Shown: positions 59,836 through 64,000 of the stretch, piece after piece | How the letters are laid out: each line of letters begins with the position of its first letter | Numbering within the stretch: the first letter of the stretch is position 1 | Assembly (NCBI GenBank): GCA_964450305.1 | Contig: CAYVFB010000004.1 | Location: 13,306 to 77,305 of the forward strand | Source of the DNA: JAAYJG01 sp964450305 | GTDB taxonomy: Bacteria > Bacillota > Clostridia > DSM-8532 | Reading direction: 5' to 3' | DNA: 64,000 bases | The notes under the pieces: model-generated | Seen by the model: the letters and a program-made list of their open reading frames with translations, nothing else | What the model was told of the DNA's origin: nothing | Database searches by the model: none | Made by a program: the position numbers and the translations under genes

Positions 59836-60720
59836 CTATAGTGGCTTTATGAATTGAATCCCCTTGGGGATGAGTTGTATCTGTACCGTGGTGGACCGGG
59901 ACAACTCTCCGTCGGCGTTGACATGAACCGGGCACGGGCTTTCCATTGTGAGGCTGCGGCATCGCTTTAAGGTTACCTCCCTCATCTTCGTGTGCGATCC
60001 TTTGATCAGCCGGGGAAAAAACATCAAAATTTTTAACCGGTTCATTCCCTGAATAAGGCAAACATCCAAAAAGCCGTCATCGGGCTTTGCGCCGGGAACC
60101 GGTGACATGCCTCCGCCGTAAAAACGTCCGTTCGCAAAGGCGGCCAAAAGAAGGCTTTTCATTTCAATGGTTTCATCGTCCAGTACAAAGGTTGCCTGAA
60201 TGTTTTTCTTTCGGATCAATGTTAAAAGGATACCGCCAATATAGGCGATTTTTCCCTTCATCAGCGGAAGGCGCTTCAGGTGTTGGGTGCTGGCGACCAC
60301 GTCAGCATCAAAGCCGGCCGAGGCAATATTCAGAAAGTAACGGTCGTTCATTTTGCAAACGTCTACAGGAACCGGATCCGCATGCACCAGAAACGGAAGC
60401 AGCTTTACAGGATCCCGGATGGCGCAGAAGCTTTTAATAAAATCGTTGCCGGTACCCGCGGGAATGATGCCAAGGGATGCCTTGCTGCCCACCACACCCT
60501 GCAGAACCTCGTTGAGCGTGCCATCTCCTCCGACTGCATAGATGCGCAAATCTTCGTTTTCTTTTATGTATTCCCTTGCAATGTCCGAGGCGTGTCCGGG
60601 AGCCTCGGTAATTTCCACCCTATAATTAAGACCGTGTTTTTCCATTAACGCTTCAATTTCGGGCAGGATCTTCAGCGTGTTTCCCTTCCCGGCAACAGGA
60701 TTAATAATAAAAAGATGCAT
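59836..60720 (-). CDS. Diacylglycerol kinase / YegS-like lipid kinase
   Basis: The product has 294 residues. The DAGK catalytic domain is clear: IINPVAGKGN, YAVGGDGTLNEVLQG (nucleotide loop) and GIIPAGTGNDFIKSF. The C-terminal half has FLNIASAGFDADVVASTQ, GGGMSPVPGAKPDDGFLDV and the late ESPCPVHVNADGEL. It phosphorylates diacylglycerol or a related lipid at the membrane, salvaging lipid from lipoteichoic-acid turnover. The ribosome binding site before ATG 60720 is weak. Confidence 0.93.
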   Translation of the reverse strand: MHLFIINPVAGKGNTLKILPEIEALMEKHGLNYRVEITEAPGHASDIAREYIKENEDLRIYAVGGDGTLNEVLQGVVGSKASLGIIPAGTGNDFIKSFCAIRDPVKLLPFLVHADPVPVDVCKMNDRYFLNIASAGFDADVVASTQHLKRLPLMKGKIAYIGGILLTLIRKKNIQATFVLDDETIEMKSLLLAAFANGRFYGGGMSPVPGAKPDDGFLDVCLIQGMNRLKILMFFPRLIKGSHTKMREVTLKRCRSLTMESPCPVHVNADGELSRSTTVQIQLIPKGIQFIKPL

Positions 60721-60950
60721 TTGCAGACCCCGTATATTAATTCATATTACTGCGCAAAGTCCTGCACCAGCCGCTAAAACCCGGCAGGTATCAGCTTTAT
60801 GCAGGTTGGTTTCCCCAGACCTTTGTAAAACGGCCTTGGGGCTAAACCTATTATACACGCTTGTTTTGCATTCCTCAAGAAGTTTGAAAAACTGCAAGCC
60901 TTCCAATATCCGTAATTGTTACTGTTCACAGGTAAACAGGCGCAGCCTGT

Positions 60951-61013
60951 CATCCTGAACGAAGTAAAGGATCTCACATTACTCCTAAAAGATCCTTCGC
61001 TGCGCTCAGGATG
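60951..61013. repeat. REP-like imperfect palindrome
   Basis: CATCCTGAACGAAGTAAAGG plus ATCT (60951-60974) pairs with AGATCCTTCGCTGCGCTCAG plus GATG (60990-61013) with four mismatches. CATCCTGA...AGGATCT palindromes are widespread intergenic repeats in bacterial genomes. Confidence 0.65.
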
Positions 61014-61098
61014 TAACAAATATCCTGTAGCAACTTATGAATTGATTAAGGGGGGTGAACAGTTCCCCACGACCCAGACATCGCCAAACGACACGAAA

Positions 61099-61236
61099 CC
61101 TGGGAGCCGGCTCGGAAAGTCTGTTTTTCTTTAGAAACACGCATAAACATGTAATAATGATAGGAACTATGCGGGTTTCCAGCCATGAAAAGTAGTGTTT
61201 TATGAATAAATATGCTTTTCCGAACGGTCTCCCAGG
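61099..61236. repeat. 138-base element with imperfect terminal inverted repeats, copy B
   Basis: It begins CCTGGGAGCCGGCTCGGAAA and ends CTTTTCCGAACGGTCTCCCA plus GG. The inner stem GAAACACGCATA / TATGCGGGTTTC has one mismatch. Copy A at 58501 differs at many single bases but keeps both stems. The length is the same within one base. Confidence 0.8.
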
Positions 61237-61276
61237 CAGGTTTCACAGGGGTAACCCCTTATCAAATAAATCGATA

Positions 61277-61305
61277 TTGACAATCATTATCAAAAAGCTT
61301 ATAAT
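61277..61305 (+). promoter_or_regulatory. Perfect-consensus promoter with overlapping Fur box, feoAB
   Basis: TTGACA (61277-61282), 17 bases, TATAAT (61300-61305). TTGACAATCATTATCA (61277-61292) is nearly a perfect Fur box: its reverse complement, TGATAATGATTGTCA with one mismatch, matches the TGATAATNATTATCA core. Iron-loaded Fur should block the promoter. Confidence 0.85.
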
Positions 61306-61373
61306 GGAACTAGATTAAAACAGCCAAAACAAAAAAATTGCGCCCAATGGTGGGCATAAAAGGGGCATCAGGC

Positions 61374-61598
61374 ATGACATTGAGGGAAATGAAAATTGGT
61401 GAAAGAGGGACCATCCGGCTGATTTCCGGAGGCAATGGTGTTCAAAATAAACTTGAATCGATGGGACTGCGGGAGGGTGTATCCGTCGTCAAAAAAAGTG
61501 CTGTGATGAACAGCGGTCCGGTGATTGTTGAAGTGGGGGCTACACAGATTGCCCTCGGCTGCGAAATTGCCGGAAAAATCTTTATCCATTCCGCGTAA
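61374..61598 (+). CDS. feoA: Ferrous iron transport protein A
   Basis: The product has 74 residues. ATG 61374 follows AAAGGGGC. Two in-frame ATGs upstream (61338, 61344) are less well placed. It is an SH3-like FeoA domain: LREMKIGERGTIRLIS, LESMGLREGVSVVKKS, PVIVEVGATQIALGCEIAGK. FeoA is a small cytosolic partner that supports FeoB. It is the first gene after the Fur-type promoter, with 109 bases to feoB. Confidence 0.95.
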   Translation: MTLREMKIGERGTIRLISGGNGVQNKLESMGLREGVSVVKKSAVMNSGPVIVEVGATQIALGCEIAGKIFIHSA

Positions 61599-61707
61599 CT
61601 CAACCATTATCCGCTTAAGAGCATGAAACATTTCAGGCGTAGTGTTATTTGCCTTTTTTTTGTTGTGCCTGTTTCAACGACTTTATAAGCGGAAAAAGGA
61701 GCTTGAT

Positions 61708-63576
61708 ATGAAGGTAATGCTTATCGGCAACCCGAACGTCGGGAAAAGCGCTATTTTTACCCAACTGACCGGGGTTAATGTCAGGACCTCGAATTATCCG
61801 GGAACCACAGTATCCTATACCACCGGAACATTGACGGTTTTAAAGTCAGGCGGTGCGTGCACATCTTGTTCTGCAGGGGGGTGCGGTGGCTGTCAGGCAC
61901 GTATTCCCGAAAAGATTGAGGTGATTGATGTTCCCGGCACATACCGTCTTGATCCTGAGTGTGAAGCCGAGCAGATAGCTTGCCGGTTGTTGCCCGAAGG
62001 TGACATGTACTTGAACATTGTGGATGCGACCAACCTGGAAAGGAATTTAAACCTGACACTACAGCTGCTTGAGTTTGGAAAGCCGGTGATTGTTGTTCTG
62101 AACATGTGGGATGATACCCTGCACAAGGGGATTTCCATTGATGTGCCAAAGCTTTCAGAATTGCTGGGCATACCCGTGATTACCACAACAGGGGTTACTG
62201 GTGCGGGGATCGATACGCTGATCCGGCAAATTATCAATTATCCACATGAGGCCGTCAAAGAAAGAAAATTTGACAACAGATGGCAGACAATCGGTGAAAT
62301 TGTCACGGCGGTCCAAAACCTAGAGCACCGCCATCATACCTTTCTTGAGCGTTTGCAGGATCTCAGCGTTCATCCGCTGACCGGAGCTCCCATTGCCCTG
62401 ATCATACTGGCAGCATTGTTACAGGTGATCATCGTAGCGGGAGAATTTCTGATTGGCTTGATGGAAAAACTGTTTGAATGGCTTTATACACCGGTAATCC
62501 TTTTTTTAAGCCGTCTTCTTGGGGGGCAGGGTGTTATTCACCAAATTCTGCTGGGTGACATTTCAGGGGAAAAAATTGATTACGAGGCAGCCATGGGTGT
62601 GCTCACTACCGGCGTCTTCATGGAGTTAGGACTGGTTTTTCCCTATATTCTGATCTTTTATATTGTCCTCGGTTTTCTGGAGGATTTGGGGTATTTACCA
62701 CGAGTAGCCGTATTGTTTGATCGGTTCATGCACAGGGTAGGTCTGCATGGTTTTTCGATCATTCCCATGATGCTTGCCCTCGGCTGCAATGTACCGGGCA
62801 TCATGGCGGTTAGAAACCTTGAATCGCGCCGTCAGCGCTTCATCACCGCCACCCTCACCGCAATCACCATTCCCTGCCTAGCCCAGTCGGCGATCATTTT
62901 TTCTCTGACCGCCTCATATGGGATGGGGGCTGTTGCAGCTATTCTGATAACGATTGCAGCATTATGGATGATATTGGGGTCTGTCTTGCGATTAACCATA
63001 AAAGGCACTACAGACACCCTGATCATGGAGGTGCCACCGTACCGCCTTCCCGGGATAAAGATCCTGCTGCGCAATCTGGGTACCCGGCTGGTAGCCTTTC
63101 TCACCGATGCCTTTCCCTATGTTTTAGGCGGTATTCTGTTTGTCAATATTTTAACGCTTCTGGGCGTGATGGATTTCCTCGGTAACCTGGCCAGACCGGT
63201 CATCACCGGGATATTCGGTCTGCCCAGCGAGGCGGTGGCTTCCTTTATCATCGGAATCATCCGTAAAGATGCTGCGGTTGCACTTCTTGAACCCCTTGCC
63301 CTCAATGGCTCGCAAATGGTAACAGGGGCAACCGCTCTCATCATTTACTTCCCCTGCATAGCAACCTTCGTGGTTCTTGTGAAGGAGCTGGGGCTTAAAG
63401 ATACAGCGAAATCATTTTTGATCATGGCGGGAATTACCCTGGTTGCAGGCGCATGGATGCGGGTTTTGCAGGCGTTTGTGAGCAATGTCTGGATTTACAG
63501 CCTTGTGACGATGGTTTTTGCATTTGTTGTGATGTTCCTTGCCAATCGTATAGCAGTGAAGAGGGGCGAAGAGTAA
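61708..63576 (+). CDS. feoB: Ferrous iron transport protein B with a four-cysteine insertion in the G domain
   Basis: The product has 622 residues. AAAGGAGC precedes ATG 61708, so the longer frame from 61642 is rejected. The G domain has G1 GNPNVGKS (residues 7-14), NYPGTTVSY, G3 DVPGTYRL and G4 NMWD. Between switch I and G3 there is an extra loop with Cys51, 54, 59 and 62 (CTSCSAGGCGGC), which could bind a metal. The membrane part has the two gate repeats (ALGCNVPGIMAVRNLESRRQ, and FIIGIIRKDAAVALLEPLAL) and conserved cysteines in ITIPCLAQ and YFPCIATFV. It imports Fe2+ using GTP. No feoC is seen. Confidence 0.95.
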   Translation: MKVMLIGNPNVGKSAIFTQLTGVNVRTSNYPGTTVSYTTGTLTVLKSGGACTSCSAGGCGGCQARIPEKIEVIDVPGTYRLDPECEAEQIACRLLPEGDMYLNIVDATNLERNLNLTLQLLEFGKPVIVVLNMWDDTLHKGISIDVPKLSELLGIPVITTTGVTGAGIDTLIRQIINYPHEAVKERKFDNRWQTIGEIVTAVQNLEHRHHTFLERLQDLSVHPLTGAPIALIILAALLQVIIVAGEFLIGLMEKLFEWLYTPVILFLSRLLGGQGVIHQILLGDISGEKIDYEAAMGVLTTGVFMELGLVFPYILIFYIVLGFLEDLGYLPRVAVLFDRFMHRVGLHGFSIIPMMLALGCNVPGIMAVRNLESRRQRFITATLTAITIPCLAQSAIIFSLTASYGMGAVAAILITIAALWMILGSVLRLTIKGTTDTLIMEVPPYRLPGIKILLRNLGTRLVAFLTDAFPYVLGGILFVNILTLLGVMDFLGNLARPVITGIFGLPSEAVASFIIGIIRKDAAVALLEPLALNGSQMVTGATALIIYFPCIATFVVLVKELGLKDTAKSFLIMAGITLVAGAWMRVLQAFVSNVWIYSLVTMVFAFVVMFLANRIAVKRGEE

Positions 63577-63662
63577 GCATCAAATTTAACAGTGATGATG
63601 TTACTGTATCCACTCGAAGATTAAAACAACGGAAGCGATTGCTTGCAATCGCAACACACTCG

Positions 63663-63854
63663 GGGAGACCGTTCGGCAGAGCCGAGCCGGCTCCGATTGC
63701 ATGGGCGAGCAGTGCAGCGGAGCGGAACGACCAGCCCGGGGAGACCGTTCGGCAGAGCCGAGCCGGCTCCGATTGCATGGGCGAGCAGCCAGGACGCTTG
63801 GGCGAGCAACAAGCTTTAGCTTGTGACCAGCCAGGCTTTAGCCTGCGACCAGCC
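63663..63854. repeat. Modular repeat cluster R4 (composite, several units)
   Basis: Unit 1: 32-base palindrome 63663-63694, left module 63695-63712, core TGCAGCGGAGCGGAAC, GACCAGCC to 63736. Unit 2: the same palindrome 63739-63770 and left module 63771-63788. Unit 3: AGGACGCTTGGGCGAGCA, hairpin core ACAAGCTTTAGCTTGT, GACCAGCC (63791-63832). Unit 4: hairpin core AGGCTTTAGCCT, GCGACCAGCC (63833-63854). It lies 87 bases after the feoB stop. Confidence 0.88.
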
Positions 63855-64000
63855 GTTATATCGAGGCGGGAGAAGAGGATTTTGCAAGCAAAATCCAGCA
63901 CTCCGGGAGTGTACCCACTGGAACACTCCATAAGTGCGACCCGATATTCAATGCCCGCCGCCTGATTAAGGTAATTGGTACCCGCCACCACACGTTTTTC
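63855..64000 (-). CDS. Possible minus-strand gene end running off the window
   Basis: The minus strand is open from the last base and reads EKRVVAGTNYLNQAAGIEYR, then VALMECSSGYTPGVLDFACK, before entering repeat cluster R4, which it translates without a stop for about 130 codons. VVAGTNY resembles the cystatin-like motif of some bacterial proteins. A gene whose 3' end was overrun by the repeat is possible, but chance is not excluded. Confidence 0.2.

Larger units (their letters stand above)
60721..61373. other. Long intergenic region upstream of feoA
   Basis: About 650 bases with no gene. It contains a REP-like imperfect palindrome (60951-61013), copy B of the 138-base element (61099-61236), a partial copy of the 26.5-kb palindrome (61235-61255) and the feo promoter with a Fur box (61277-61305). 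All are listed separately. Confidence 0.6.

Noticed and set aside
1..64000. tRNA or rRNA genes
   Set aside because: No TTCGA-type T-arm with a matching acceptor stem and no rRNA signature was seen. A tRNAscan-SE run would settle it.

Overview
The window looks like the chromosome of an anaerobic Firmicute of class Clostridia with mid GC content. The basis is: strong AGGAGG-type ribosome binding sites, S-layer-homology (SLH) surface proteins, lipoproteins with Gram-positive lipoboxes, TTGACA-17-TATAAT promoters, an Rnf-like redox protein, FeoAB, a MocR regulator and LplB/YtcP-type sugar ABC permeases that lack their own ATPase. I see no rRNA, tRNA, CRISPR array, prophage or intact insertion sequence. 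The species cannot be named from this sequence.

Layout. 1-5.7 kb: the 3' part of a large SLH surface protein and a secreted subtilase. 5.7-6.5 kb: debris of an acyl-CoA synthetase gene. 6.6-19.2 kb: two close chemoreceptor paralogues flank a divergent pair of SLH proteins and a TRAP transporter operon (order P-M-Q) with a divergent GntR regulator. 19.4-23.4 kb: XRE regulator, dynamin-like GTPase remnant, DUF2752 protein, zinc-ribbon/CD225-like protein, phosphohexomutase. 23.6-30.5 kb: repeat cluster, acyl-CoA synthetase with an XRE-cupin regulator, homoserine dehydrogenase, and an operon of lipoprotein, SPFH-like protein and SH3 membrane protein. 30.6-38.2 kb: thioesterase, diguanylate cyclase, VOC protein, aminotransferase plus MocR regulator, a frameshifted gene, flavin reductase, lipoprotein deacetylase. 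38.5-46.3 kb: a carbohydrate locus (LacI regulator, two permeases, binding lipoprotein, GH2 beta-galactosidase) with two perfect operators in its promoter. 46.4-50.7 kb: epimerase, CoA-binding protein coupled to an RnfD-RnfC fusion, coiled-coil protein. 50.9-55.4 kb: TrkH/TrkA, cold shock protein, UbiA prenyltransferase. 55.5-64 kb: GH3 glycosidase, CysC, deacetylase, lipid kinase, and a Fur-type promoter driving feoA-feoB.

Together the genes describe a motile saccharolytic anaerobe: it takes up oligosaccharides (ABC plus GH2, GH3) and probably organic acids (TRAP), couples this to chemotaxis and c-di-GMP signalling, and acquires ferrous iron and potassium.

The least expected signals are non-coding. 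A modular repeat family (GCATGGGCGAGCA, then a short hairpin core, then GACCAGCC) occurs at 23.7, 50.9, 57.6 and 63.7 kb, and its cores differ in sequence but keep their pairing. A second 137-138 bp element with imperfect terminal inverted repeats occurs at 58.5 and 61.1 kb. A 32-bp version made of only its two ends is joined to the first repeat at 50.8 and 63.7 kb. Other notable signals are five phased operator-like sites around the TRAP/GntR divergence, the RnfD-RnfC fusion, and a four-cysteine insertion in FeoB.
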